From Hansfordia pulvinata (taxonomy: Eukaryota > Ascomycota > Sordariomycetes > Xylariales): DNA of 64,000 nucleotides. The DNA is taken from assembly GCA_006538405.1 (NCBI GenBank), contig BJKQ01000003.1:1364001-1428000 (forward strand), written 5' to 3'. The position numbers were made by a program, and so were the translations under genes. A model generated the notes under the pieces. It saw nothing but the letters and a program-made list of their open reading frames with translations, did no database searches and was not told where the DNA came from. Positions 10,901 through 25,591 of the stretch are shown here, in pieces (position 1 is the first letter of the stretch; each line of letters starts with the position of its first letter).

Positions 10901-13062
10901 CCTGCTCCATTGGCCACGGCAGACAACTGAACCTGGCAGATTATTCTCGACGATGTGGAGCTCCAAGAGAATCTGTGTTTCGTCGGCGGCATTCCCATCA
11001 TCACCAAGTTTGCTGCGCGTCAATACTCAAACGAGATCCGCCTGGAGGCGGCTGCCTTTGTTCGACAGATGTATCAGACTTCGACCTTGACGCTGCAAAT
11101 GTTCGTTAGTGCCGGCGGTCTCAATGTGCTGGTCGAATTCTTGGACGAAGACTACGATGGAGCGAAGGACCTGGTTCTCATAGGTGTCAACGGTATCTGG
11201 AATGTCTTTGAACTTCAGGCAAGCACTGCGCCATTCACGAATGGAGGTATCATGCGACTGACTGAGCTTTCAGGGACCCACGCCCAAAAACGATTTTTGC
11301 CGCATTTTCTCCCGAAGCAAGATTCTGGACCCTCTTGCTCTGGTTCTGCACCGTGTTCTTGACGAAGACGCCGGCGAGGACGAGCTGACCGAGCTCATTG
11401 AGGGCCGAATTGTCAACATATTCTATCTGTTCTCACAAGCTGAGAATTATGTGAAAGAGACGGTCGCTGACCGGCAAGTCTTGAAGGGTCGGTCTTGCTC
11501 TCTGTGTCTTCAGATCCCACCTGGCTAACCGTAATACAGGCGTCCTAAAAGCACTTCGTCGGATGACTCCCATCCACCAAATCACCATGTTGAAGTTCAT
11601 CAAAAATCTGTCTATGCTCACCACGACTCTCGAAACCCTCCACTCTGCTGATGCCATCGACATCCTGATCGAGCTGCTGGGCCAGAGCATGAGGAGAGGG
11701 CACACTCATTTCCGAGAAATCTCGAACCAGGTGCTCAACACCATGTTCAACCTCTGCCGCCTGAACAAAGATCGACAAGAGTACGCTGCGGTGAACGGGA
11801 TCATCCCATTGCTCATGAAGATCATGAAGACGGACCGGCCGCCCAAAGAATTTGCTCTCCCTATCCTGTGTGACATGGCCCACTCAGGGAGCAAGGGACG
11901 CCGGTCTCTGTGGCAGAACTCAGGTCTGGACTTTTATGTGTCACTTCTCGAAGACCAATACTGGCAGGTCACTGCGCTAGATGCCATTTTTGTCTGGTAA
12001 GTCATGCTTGGTGCTTCCTCTACCCCACGTGCTGACGAATCGCAGGTTGCAAGAAGAGACGGCCAAGGTCGAGGGACAGCTCATGAACGGAAACTTTACT
12101 GAAGCGATACTGTCATGTTTCAATACACCCAAGATCAATGCTTTCGACCCGAATCTTCTGGAGCCGTTACTCAAAGTTGTCCGACTCTCGCCCTCTCTTG
12201 CGGCATCCCTGGCCACGGCGGAGATGTTCTCGGCATTGTCCAAAAACTGACGCACAAGAAGGCAGTCGTGCGGCTGAACCTTCTTCGGTTGGTGCGCAAC
12301 ATCTTGGACTGTCGTGAGGTCGAATACTTCCGCAGTGCCGACGAGCGGGCTCTTGGGTCACTCATGGATGGCGTTGAAGTCCTGGCGGAGAAGGACTCGG
12401 CAGTCCTGGTGCGGAATTTGGCCTCGGAGCTTCTGAAAGTGCATGTCGAGAATGCGGCCGAGGGTGGAGCTCCAGCATTGGCCAACGCCTCGACCCTGGC
12501 GGGTGGTTCCAAATCGCGCTCCAGTGGCCGCAGGATATACACACCGCCCTCGCTGCATGCTCCATCACCTGGCACGCCCTTGACTCCATCGCACGGCTCA
12601 AGGCCCTCCTTGGGAGCCTACGTGGAGATAGCGTCAAGCCCGAAGCGGTCCTCGATCGCCCACGGCTTTGAGAGAGAGAACCTGGTCTATCGCTCACGTG
12701 GAAGCGACAATTCGTCGGGGATCCCGATGAGCTCGATTCCTCGACGGGTCAGTGGCGAAATACATCCGCCTTCGCCCAGCTCATCCGGGGGCGGGCAAAA
12801 GAGGAGACAGCGGCAGTCGATGTATGCTTCGAGGCCTAGTCTTGGAGGCGCGGCCATACGGGGCGAGAGTCTGTTGCCGAACAAGGAGAACGTGGCGAGC
12901 CGCAGCGGGGCGCGGTACTCGGCAAGATATTCGCCAGAGAGCACCAGCAATGGCAGTTCGAGACTGGGGCCTTCGTCGTCAGCCGCAGCTGCGTCGAATG
13001 GTCTCAGCATAGCCAAGCAGCGACGGAGCCGACCGGCAAGCGAGGATAGGAGATGGGACTAG
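7945..13062 (+). CDS. sepH: SepH/Cdc7-type protein kinase of the septation initiation network
   Basis: Serine/threonine kinase of about 1447 residues, orthologous to Aspergillus SepH and fission yeast Cdc7, which act downstream of a Spg1-type GTPase at the spindle pole body to trigger septation. Exons: 7945-8136, 8204-8338, 8411-8440, 8520-8584, 8646-9084, 9220-9591, 9641-10143, 10197-10690, 10748-10891, 10940-11218, 11274-11487, 11540-11996, 12046-13062. Kinase motifs are GKGAFGSV (71-78), VAVK with Lys93, HRDIKGAN with Asp186, DFG Asp204 and APE. After an acidic, Ser-rich linker comes a long helical ARM/HEAT-like half ([19 protein letters not shown] onward), then a basic Ser-rich tail. Three one-base deletions interrupt the frame, at 9532-9537 (CCCTTT), 10655-10658 (GGGG) and 12242-12246 (AAAAA). 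Restoring them gives a whole number of codons, so I treat the gene as functional with sequence errors. The intron at 11219-11273 is GC-AG. Confidence 0.93.
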
Positions 13063-13777
13063 GCCTGAGGAGGACTTATGCCATGGAGAGCCGAGTCTAG
13101 GGGAGTGCGCTGATTCAATTCCTGCATTTAGGCGTCCAGAGGTGCATTACTACGGAGTTGTCAGGAAAAGGCCGGGCGGTATGGGGACGATACTGGTACA
13201 AACAAGGGCGACGAAACCCACGGAGATAAGGACGCGGCTAGATACGAGCCACAGAAACCGATGGGAAGCCAGGGCTCTGCTGGGAAAAAATGACCAGTCT
13301 TGCCTTCAATGGGTTAATGTCAGAAGCACACGCCACGAGACTGCATTGTCTCATCAGTGAGTGTCGGGTTCCCACTTGGGTGCAGCTACCACGGTGCAGA
13401 TTCGGGGCCGAGTCGGTTCTATTGACTTGCGTACCTCAGGTACGCTGGAGTGCACGTGAATGTGGCTCTGAAGAGATTTGAGTTGATGGATTGCAGTAGT
13501 AAAAGATGTGAATTAACTCTATCAATGAGTGTTGGCATAAGAAAAACCTGCCCGATCTCCAATGCTGCTGCTACACCCTGGAAATGCTCTCGTTACTTTT
13601 TTTCAGAACAGAGTCGGGATTGGATAGAAGCCATGCTCGACAGACGGGGGAAAGGACAAGCAAAGGGATGCCTGTCAAGGGAGACGGGAAAGGACCCCAC
13701 TCTCCCCTTTGCCATCCATCTCGTTTTCTTTCTTTTTTTTCATTTTCATTTTCTTTTTTTTTAATCATATCCCCAAT
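13063..13777. other. convergent intergenic region between sepH and the phosphate transporter
   Basis: These 715 bases separate two tail-to-tail genes and should hold both 3' UTRs and polyadenylation sites. A T-rich stretch at about 13728-13764 (TTTTTTTT...TTTTCATTTTC) becomes A-rich in the transporter transcript. No gene is seen. Confidence 0.55.
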
Positions 13778-15952
<2,175 letters not shown>

Positions 15953-17294
15953 GGCGGTGGTCGGGCGAGGCGGTGGTCGGGTGAGGCGGCGGCGGCGCAC
16001 GCGCACGCAAACCGGGTGTCGTGTCGAGGACCGGGAGGGGTCTACTAAAAGGGGGAAAGGAAATAAGAAGAGATAAAATCTATAATGCGGGTGTGATGCT
16101 GAGGCGGAGTCGACGGCAAGATCAACAGATCCGAGAAGTAAAGCGGAAGCCAGGAGAGGACGGAAGGATCCTTTTTATTATATCAAAGAGGAAGAGAGGG
16201 AGAGAGAGAGAGAAAGACGAAGCTGGGGACCCGGGTTGCTGTAGAGGTCGTTGCTGCTGTCTCTGCGTAACTCGAGTCTGGCAGGGCTGCTCCGAGCCAG
16301 AGACGGGAAAACCTGCGAGAGCCGGGCTTTGATATATAGATGTATAACACTCTGGACTTGGCAGACAGACAGACAGAAAGACAGACACCCAGACAGACAG
16401 GCAGGCAGGCAGCCATCTGAGTTTACTGTTACATACTCGTAACTGCAATGCCCTCCGCCCCCGGGGTGCTGTGTGGCACGCACGCACCACTCACTGCGAG
16501 ATCCATCACGCTCGCTGGGCAAATCCATCTCCATCTGTCCCCGTTCTCTGTGCTCGGTGACCGAAAGCTCCTGGCGGGGATTGGCGTGGAGGGAGGGCGC
16601 GCCGCCCGTTCTCGCTCTCTCTCTCTGTCTCTTTCGTTGGACGAGATGCCCAGAATAAGGCCGAATGCCCAGACGGCGGCCTTCCGAATCGAGTGGACAG
16701 AATGGGGGAGAGGGGGCGATCTGATATGACAGAGAGAGCGAGGAGGGCCGTTGATAGGCTCCCTTGCCCACCCCCCGTTCGTCGGACTTTTCATCTACTC
16801 TGCTCTCAGCCCCAGGACGATGGGTGGGCAGCTTCGTTCTTGGCAGAGGGGGTACAAAGTCCAGACAGGAGTCGGGAACGGGAAAAGCAGGGTGGTCTGG
16901 AGCTTTCGAGGCCCCGGTACGAGGCCGTGGCTGGGCTACCTACCTTACCTACCTAACTTACGGTACTGCTTTCTAGGGTATAGAGTAGTGGTGGTGGTGG
17001 TGGTGGTGGCGGGAGGCGGACGACGGGTGCGGTCGGACAGGCCCGTCCACAGCTTATTTTCGGCTACAGGCTCGAGGAGGACTCGTGCGTATGGAGTCAA
17101 GGGATCTATCCACACCAACATACTCGTACGGGTCACACATCACGGCGGGCGACAAGGATAGCCGGGGGCGGGGGTTCGCAAGTGGAAGGGGAGCCGACTT
17201 GGCATGGAAATTAGCACTTTGGAGGAGGGGCAGACAGCGGCGGAATATACGAGAGGGCTTGGCCAGAACCTCACGACGGCGAAGACGACGACGG

Positions 17295-17295
<1 letters not shown>

Positions 17296-17347
<52 letters not shown>
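17296..17347 (+). repeat. (CAG)n trinucleotide repeat, about 17 units
   Basis: Perfect CAG run in non-coding DNA upstream of the phosphate transporter. No supported gene reads through it. Confidence 0.95.
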
Positions 17348-17349
<2 letters not shown>

Positions 17350-17474
17350 GGCTCTACGGATGGATATTCATACCAAGGTTATAAGGCAAGGTCATGTAGG
17401 TAGGTAGGCAAGGCCATCTTGGCGTGAGGTTAACCTTGCTCGCCGCAGCCGCCAATGAAGAGCCCCGATTTCCC

Positions 17475-18841
17475 CACGTGTCGCCACTCGCCCGATCCAC
17501 TGGAGCGGCTCCCGCCAAGCCACACTGGCGCCACAGTCCAGCCCAGTCCAGTCCAGTCCGGGGGGAGCACGACTTTGAGGTGAAGGGGGGGGGGAGATAG
17601 AAGGGTAGGGGGATGGGGGGGGGGGAAGGCGGCTATGTGCAAGGGTTGTGGGCAAGGGTTGCTGATAGCTGACATTCACAGGCCCGCCATCACATACTCG
17701 TACGAGATGCCAACCCACAAAGGCTGTCCGACTGCGAACCCCGTCATCTTCTTCTTCTTCTTCTTCGAGGAAAGAAAGAGAGAAACAAGGTTCATAGTTA
17801 TTTACGACTGGTAGACAATCCCCAATAAACAACTGGCCGTGTCATGACTGGCAGCAAACCTCGAAGAGAGGTGGATCATGGATCGTAGCGTGTCCCGTCG
17901 TTCGTCGGCAACCCGCTCTCCTCATCTCACTTTCCTGCAAGCAAAGGCCGATCCGGGATCTTTCTCCGCGCGTAAGCCACGTGCCTCGGGCGGGCGTGCC
18001 CGTAAACGAACTGTCCAAGACGGTGGCGGGGGCGATACATTGTAATAAGAGCAGAAGAAGAAAGAGAAAAGCACCACACAAGTCCCGCCCCCCTTCGGCA
18101 CCACAGATCCGCCCCGTTCGGCCGCCATCGTCGGCTCCAGCTCGGTCTCTGCCCAGCCTGACGAACGGAACCTCTTTCTCCTGAGACAATGACTCCGTAG
18201 TAGCCCGTCCACCATGGATTGAACTGTCCCCTCCCCGGTCCCGAGTGCTCCTGCCCCGGGAAAGAAGAAAACACCCACCAGAAAACACCAAAGGCAAACC
18301 CACACCCACAGCCCAGGGCCCAGCCGGCACCCTAAAACGCCCAGCCTTTGCCCAGCCCTCGGCGCCCAGCCTCGAGCTCCCGTCAACTGCCGCCTCATGT
18401 GCGCCGCCGAGCCCACGTGCCGGCTTGACGCCCAGAGTGTCGACGACGCTGCTTGACGCCCTGCCGACCATTAGTCAAGAGTTCCCACCGGGCAAAAATC
18501 ATAGAGCGGCCCAGACATGGAATCATCAAGGGGGGAAAGGAGGGGGGCGATAGCTCGGTCAAGGCATCCATCTCGTCGGTGGGCTCGTGTGATGCAGCAG
18601 GGAAAAGAACAAGGAGAGGAAAAGCAGAGGAAGAAGAAGACAAAGTCGGATAGACATTGACACACCTGCGGCAAAATGCAAGGCCAAGAGTCTCCGACAG
18701 AACCGCCTAACAAACTCATCCGAGTGGCAAACCATGTGGGAGACGGAGACGGTCTCGATGCCCCCTCCCCCTCCCTCACCCCACGCAGATCAAGAGTGGC
18801 TACCTACCCGTCAGTGCCAATTCAAGGCCAAGAAACACGTG
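17475..18841. promoter_or_regulatory. four CACGTG sites upstream of pho-4
   Basis: CACGTG occurs at 17475-17480, 17978-17983, 18414-18419 and 18836-18841, which is 1.5 to 2.9 kb upstream of the transporter start. CACGTG is the known core for the bHLH phosphate regulators (yeast Pho4, Neurospora NUC-1). Distance and chance occurrence make the link tentative; other bHLH factors use the same core. Confidence 0.3.
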
Positions 18842-19667
18842 GGATGATGCCTGTGACCCTTTTTTTTCTCTTTTATTTTTTTGCCTTCCCGCTCCGGTGG
18901 GTGCTGTGATTTCATGACTAATACTACTCTGCGGGTTTTCGTGTGCTATTCTTGACGATATCCCGTCCATATTGACGACTGCGAACGGCCAGCAGTCCTC
19001 TTCACGGGGCAACCGCTGCCTGGAACGAGCAGGCAGGCAGGCAGGCAGGCCTCACGCCACTCGGTGCGGCCTGGTCCCCAGGATTCCGCGGAGGTGGAAG
19101 CGGAGCGTGGTTGATCTGATGGCTACCTTATCTACCTCCAGTGTAGATGGAGATCGGTGGCCCGTGTTAGAGTCAATATACGAGTACACCCGTGGGCGGT
19201 CACATAGGGGCGAGGAGGTGGGCTGAAGAACATGGGCGGATGCCTCCTCCAGAGGAACCGCGTGATGCCCTGATGCCCTCCGGAGGTAACGGTAACATGG
19301 GAAAGCTGCTTCGCGTCGGAGCTGGGGGGAGGCGAGCGGCCAAATGCAACACGCCTCGCCATGCAGGCCGGTTCTCAGCCCCGTCTGCAGTGCGATTCTC
19401 CAAGCCGAATCGCCTGATCGAAGGCGGAGGACAGTCCGCTCTCCTGTACTGCTGAACATACACACAGAAGGGCAGGATGAGCTCCAGGTAGGTGAGCAAT
19501 CCCGTTCTCGAGGGACCTCGGTCATGCAGATCAGCCATTACGGAGAAGGCGTCAGCTTTTGCAGTAGCCGCAGCAGAGCGTGAGCTTCGAGACAGGAGAG
19601 GCACGTTCACAGCAGCTCGTGCAGAGTCAGGGCAGCTCGCCAGGCTGAGCTGGCGAAGGACGAGCAG

Positions 19668-19698
<31 letters not shown>

Positions 19699-20233
19699 AC
19701 AAACGGCGACAGTCCCGAGTCGCAAGTGCGTAGGACCGTCACGTTGTTGTGTCTCCGCAGCCATGATCATCCCCGAAGCGGCCGGAGCCTCATCGTTCTA
19801 CTTTCGCGAGGAACCCATTCCTCGAATGGACGAGCGTCATCACAGAGACAGGTACACACGGGAAATGGATACGAGAGGGCATCCGCAATTTGCAGAAGAG
19901 TCGTGGAATCCATCTGCTGTCCTCGCCCCCGTCTTGACCGCCCCCCCTTCTCTACGAGTATAGCCGCAGGCACAGGATCCAGATATCCTCCAGACGAGGG
20001 GTGTTTCCAGACGAGGGGTGTACTGGTCCATCTCCTCGTGACTTGAGGTAAGTAGGTGGGCTTATCTCAACACGTCGACGACGATGGCATTTAGTAAAAA
20101 GAAAAGAGACGAGATGAAATGCCTCGACAACAAGGCCCCCCTTCGACTGCGGACACCCTCGAGGACAGAATGTGTGATGACTGAGTCTTGATATGCGGGC
20201 AGCGGGAGCGAGCCCTCGATCCGGGAGGGGGAA

Positions 20234-20253
20234 GGGGGGGGGGGGGGGGGGGG
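20234..20253 (+). repeat. 20-base G homopolymer
   Basis: Uninterrupted G run in the intergenic region. Its true length is uncertain in any sequencing method. Confidence 0.9.
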
Positions 20254-22659
20254 CGCGATGGAAGCCCGTGGCCGCCGCATTCCTGGGGAGAACAATGGTG
20301 AGAAGTGATGAGTCGCAGCAAGGGCAAGCAGCGGTCCATGGCTTTCGGCCAGTCTATTGGCTGTTGGCTGTTGGCTGTCGAGGCATGTCTGCTCATCTGA
20401 CTAATAAGTTAAGGCCGGGTTAGCGGTGCAAGCGCGTGCCCTTCGCACCTCTGATTCTCTGGTGGTGGCCCGTCGCATTGCTCAGGGCGCCTTTGCGGAT
20501 TCGCCCTTGTTCTCGTACTGCATGGTAAGCAGCAACAGCAGCAGCAGCAGAGCTAAGTCGCCCTTGGCCCCTCGACAAGTCTCACCACGTGAAATTGGCC
20601 TGCTCTGCTCTGCTCACCAAACAGTCAAGCTGCCTTTCTTCACGAATTTTGGCGGCGTCGAGGAGGAGCCAGCCCGAGGCCATGGCCCGCTTGTGCCCAC
20701 CGCAGTCCCGGGCTGCGTATCCCGCTTTGATGTGGTGCGTGGAGGTCGAGGGCATTTTGGCTGCAAATGTGTCGCGCGATCTAATCACCGCCTCGCACAC
20801 TTGACGAAGCAGAACCATCTCTCTACCAGAACGAGAAGCCAGATGTCCTCGCGACGATGTGCGCGTCGTACTATTGTCGTGTCGTGGCGCCGGCCGAGGG
20901 AAGCGAACGGTCGGGCGAGATATGCGGTAGGCGACGCCACATACTCGTAGGGTGCAGGAAGATGCTGCCATCTCGCATTCTTTCTTTCTTTCTTTCTTCC
21001 TTCCATTGATGACCACTCCGCTGTAGTACAGCCGCCATGGCTGTGAGCTTAAGGGCTGTGAGCTTTCACTGTGAGCTTAGGCGGAGGGCACTGGAACGCA
21101 GCCCCCGCCGGCGCTCTGAGCCGCCAATCGTTAGCGCTGGCAGCAGTGCGGTGCAGTGCAGTGGGGGCAGATTTGGTGCCTGTGGATGGAGGGCATTGGA
21201 AGAGCGAGGCAATCGTCCTGGAACTCCAAATTCCAGAGCGGTTCCATTTCCCTTTGTCTCCATCCAACCCCGTCACGTTGGGAGGTCAGCCCAAAGACAT
21301 CGGGGCCCAACATGTTTACGATCTCTGTTCAGATCTCTCTGAGAAACCCCTCCCCACACTGCCCACTGCCCAGACGCCGCGAATAGCTTCGCATATTTTC
21401 GCCCTGATGGATACCGGCCGCGGGCCTGACGTCTAGGGCCGACAGCGCCTTGCTGCCGACGGGGCCCCTTTGCACGTTCGTTCCAAGGCGAGCAGTACGG
21501 CATCGATTTCATGGCGAATGTCGAGCGGCTGTGCTCATCAGATTTTTGTCGGTCCAGCTCTCCAGCGAAAGGGAGCCATCGTTCCTGTGGCTTGGGTAGA
21601 GCAGCACGGTCACGACAAGAGAAGAGAGCAAAGAAAGAAAAAAAGAAGGCCCCAGGTCAGCCTTGCTCATCACAGATCGGCCATCTCAGATGCGCGAAAT
21701 CCGATCCTCTGAATTGTGGAAAGCGATGTTTCCCAGACACGGGTCCGATCTGAACCACGTCTTCCCTCGCAAAACGCTCACCACAAAGCACCACCCACAG
21801 GCCCCACCACCCGACTACGAGTAGCTCACATGTCTCTGAGACATGAGCCAGGAACACACACAAGAGAGAGAGAGAGAGAGAGATACGAGTCGAGGAAGAC
21901 AGAAAGAAAGAGAGAAAGAGAGAGACACGCCCGCGAGAGCTCGGAAGCCGGCTGGAACAGGGCAGCAAGGAAAGACGGTGAAGCACGGAATCGAGAGCGA
22001 CTCGGCTCGGCGGGACGACCGCGTCCAGGACGAGAACCGCGCCGCGTGAGGGTCCTGTCTCTCTTGCCATGCATCCCGTCATCTCACACGCAATGTCAGA
22101 AGAAAAGGGGGCCAGGCAGCACCAAGATTCGTCGAGGCGCGCCCTGCTTCGCTGCCGTCTACCCGCGGCGCAACCTCGTGCTCAGCTCCAGCTTCAGGTT
22201 CGGTCCGGCTCAGTTCAGTTCTACCAGAACCGACCCAGGAACAAGCTTAGACTCAGGTCGAGGATGATCAGACTGAAGCCGCGTCGTGCCAGAAAGGCAC
22301 GCTACTCTTTGGCACTGGTTCCTGGCCCAGGCATGAGCCGAGTCTCCTCTTGTCGAACCACCCAAAGAGGCCTGAGGGGGGCGACCCATCAAGCGAGCTG
22401 GAACGCGCATTACGGAGATTTCTCTGGTGAGATTTCTTTTGGGAGGGGCATCTCAGATGCGGCTCTGCAGACGGAAGGGTCCCAAACTCGTTCGGGCTTA
22501 GCGACCCGACGAGCAAGCAGACGCGCCCATTCCTGGGCCGTGTCACGCAGCGTCGCCAGCGGCGGGCGCTGGTATTGACTCGAATGAGGATCATGTCTGG
22601 CTGGATGCCACCTACTACACACAGCAAACATGGTGGCGGCCACGAGGCTCGGGTCGAGA

Positions 22660-22667
22660 TATATAAA
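22660..22667 (+). promoter_or_regulatory. TATA box of the hydrophobin gene
   Basis: TATATAAA stands 197 bases before the hydrophobin ATG. It is followed by a pyrimidine-rich leader with CACC, CTCTTC and CACACACTCTCT runs, as in strongly expressed fungal genes. This implies transcription starting near 22690-22700 and a 5' leader of about 165-175 bases. Confidence 0.65.
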
Positions 22668-22863
22668 CCCAAGCTCCCCGTCGCTCAAGTCCTGTTCTTC
22701 TTGCTTAGACATCATCAGCATCTTCTACCACTTCCATCCACTCTCCACAACATCTTCTACTCTTACCACCACTCACCATCACATCTCTCTTTCTCTCTTC
22801 TTCCTCTTCTCCTCACTCACACACACTCTCTCTCCCAAAAACACAAAAAACCAATCCTTCAAG

Positions 22864-23487
22864 ATGCGCTTCACTCTGACCGCCGTCCTCGCCCTGGCCG
22901 TTGGCGCCTACGCCCTGCCCCAGCAGCAGGAGGCCGCGCCCGCTTCCAAGGCGCCCTCCTCCATCAGCGACGACGTCACCGTCGGCCAGGCCGGCGAGGT
23001 GTGCGGCAAGGACCTCGAGATGTCCTGCTGCGACAACGTCGACATGTCGGGCGACGCCGTCAACGAGTCCTCGGGCGTCCTGGCCGGCGTCGCCAGCGGC
23101 CTCCTGGAGAACGGCAACGCCGGCCTGTTCAGCGGCTGCTCCAAGCTCAGCCTCGGTGTCCGTAAGTATACTCTCTCTATCACTTTCATGGGGGAAAAGA
23201 AGAAGCCGCCGAATCATGTGGGAGAAACGTAAGAGAAGAAGAAAATGAAAGCTAACAAGCCAACCACCGCAGTCATCAACGTCCACGACATCCTCAACCA
23301 CCAGTGCAAGCAGACCGCCGCTTGCTGCCAGAAGTCCGGCAAGCAGCAGGTTAGTCTTTCTTTCTCTCTATCTCTCTCCCTTTCAATCCTCCGGAAATGT
23401 TCCCAAGACTGACATAACACGACACACACACAGGACGGTCTCGTCAACGCCGGCCTTCCCTGCGTCGCCCTCGGCGGCCTGGTCTAG
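22864..23487 (+). CDS. class I hydrophobin
   Basis: Small secreted amphipathic coat protein of 142 residues that would assemble into rodlets on spores or aerial hyphae. Exons: 22864-23161, 23273-23349 and 23434-23487, all with GT-AG introns. A signal peptide (MRFTLTAVLALAVGAYALP) is followed by a short Gln/Ala/Ser-rich stretch. The eight cysteines fall at 47, 55, 56, 92, 111, 117, 118 and 135, giving C-x7-CC-x35-C-x18-C-x5-CC-x16-C, which fits the class I spacing and the canonical paired-cysteine pattern. A TATA box and CT-rich leader lie upstream, consistent with strong, developmentally controlled expression. It is the only gene in a tract of about 12 kb. The family is certain; its place of action (conidia, aerial hyphae or host surface) is not visible. 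Confidence 0.95.
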
Positions 23488-25556
23488 ACCAAGCGACGGA
23501 AAAGGCGGACGGGACGACGATACAATACGCAAAGATCGGTGTGGCTTCGGCCGGCAGGATACGAAATGTTTTGGAAACAGGGCGGCTCGGCGTTGTTCTC
23601 AGTACTCCTCTTTTACGTGGGGGGCCTTGCATCAGCATCATCATCATCTCTTAAAACCTCGCGTCTAATATTTTCAAGACTCTGTACATCTAGACTACCT
23701 TTTTTCCACCCACCGCCCAATATTCAATTAATCACTCTTTGTTCCTCCTCCTTAACCATCTCTGCTGGACAGTCCCTAATAAGTGCATGAGTGAAACAGA
23801 AAGGCTCGGTGAATACGCGAACGCGCTCGTGTCTCAGCGCCTCTTCCTCTGCTCTCCTTTTCCGCTCAGCCCTCAGGAATAAGGGGGGAGAGCGGCTGGA
23901 CATCGCGACCGACGCGATGAGGGTTTCGACTCAGACATGCAGACACACACACATACACGCAGAAGGGCCAGACAAACTGGACAAAGGACGCGCGCCCGCT
24001 CTCGACACACCCCGGGATGGACGCCGGACCGCGTCCGTGTGTGGGTTTTGAGCACCCAGGCAGGCCCGTTTACCAACCACCAGTCCAGGGTGTTTGTTGA
24101 TGAGGCTGGGCTGGACCCGGTTTGTTGTCCGCCTGCCCCTCGCATACGGGTACACCCTGCCCGCCGAAGCCGATTTTGTCTCACGGGAACGCTGGCGCAC
24201 CGCGGAGGGGGGTTTGATATCATCACGATGGCAGCCCGCACCACCGACCTGGACCACGGAGGCGCGGCCAGCGAGCCGAGATATACCGTGCGGCAGTACG
24301 GGTCCCACGGGAACATTCAACGAGACGACCCGGGACCGTCGTCGCCGCTCAGGCGGGAGGAAACGAGAATGCCAGTGAGCCAGCCACAGCCGGCCCAAGA
24401 CGCGGGCTGGCAGTCTTTTTGCCGGATGAAAAGAGAACAAGGGGAGGCTGCCTCCGAGCCCTGAACAGCAGTCCATTTGCTTTTTCGTCCCATCTCGGGG
24501 AGACTTGAGACACTTCCATAACACGACATCAGCCAAGATGGATGTCTTGACCGCGCACAACGACGTTTCTCGACCGTTTTTTCCCCCTCTCGCGTGCGCG
24601 TCGTGTACAGTTTATAGGAGGAAAGGGGACGATTACGAGTGGTGATCCCTTTTCTCTTGCGCGCGGTACACGTTCACGAGACACGGACGGGTACCTGCTT
24701 TTCCGGCCGCACGGGCGGAACGGCACAGAGCGCGAAAAAAGCAAGGCGGGTAAACGGGCAAGCCAGGCATTTCGGAGCGGGAATGCGGGTGTGGCTGCTG
24801 CGATGGTTCTTCCCGCGGCCTGGGAATTACACAGAGTGAGAGGGGGAAAAAAAAGGAAAATAGAGGTGGGAGGGGGCAATCAAGAACCCAACGACCAGGT
24901 CCGACAAGGTCGCGAAGGCTCCCTTCCCTACGTTAGCTCGAGCCGGCATATCGGATCGGGGTCCTCGTACTCTGCGATCAGTCTGGTGAGGAAGACGTTG
25001 ATTAGATAGGTGGTGAGGGATAGCTAGGTACGGATGGGCTGATGGATGTGAGGCCATCGTCAGGCTTGGTTGGGCCAGTCTCGTCGGGGACGGACCACCC
25101 TTTCACGGCATCCATCAGCAATGCTTACGGGCACACTAGATTATCAGAGCACAAACAACGGGAGAGCCATGTCGGCGCGCAGCGTATCGAAAGTTGCCAG
25201 GCCAGGCACTTTCTTTTGGTTCGAGGCCACCGCCGGAAGCGCGGTCGGTGGTGACGCTTGAGAGAGCACCAGAAATGCCCATAGTGGGAGTCGTCCTCAC
25301 GACAGCCGCGAGACAGATACGCGAAAGGCACGCGGGACGCGGACCCCAAAGGGCCCTTTATATATACTTTGGGTACTCTAAGCCATCGGTCAACGTTCCT
25401 TCCGAGACACTGCGGCTGCGACTTTGCAGTGAGGGAAAAACGTACATCCGGCCAGTGAGACAGACGTGTGGCGGAGGGCGGGGGGCAGTGTGGCTGGCTA
25501 CCGGAATGGAATCGTCAGACGGCGATGAGAGGAGGAGGTCATGACGCCTCAGCCTT

Positions 25557-25591
25557 CTGTGCCATGCCATGCCATGCCATGCCATGCCATG
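25557..25591 (+). repeat. (GCCAT)n pentanucleotide repeat
   Basis: About seven tandem copies of GCCAT in intergenic DNA. A shorter, imperfect relative occurs near 40658-40687. Confidence 0.9.

Larger units (their letters stand above)
15953..22863. other. 6.9 kb divergent intergenic region between pho-4 and the hydrophobin
   Basis: No protein gene is recognised. The tract contains the promoters of pho-4 (leftward) and the hydrophobin (rightward). It holds four CACGTG sites (17475-18841), seven TACTCGTA-type octamers, CAG, AAC, AG, TTTC and GGCA microsatellites, a 20-base G run and TAGGTAGG-type patches. Open frames of up to about 210 codons in it are compositionally biased and match no family. 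Confidence 0.5.

Noticed and set aside
17842..18471. 209-codon minus-strand open frame and overlapping frames
   Set aside because: Biased composition, no recognisable domain and no supporting splice pattern; probably chance.
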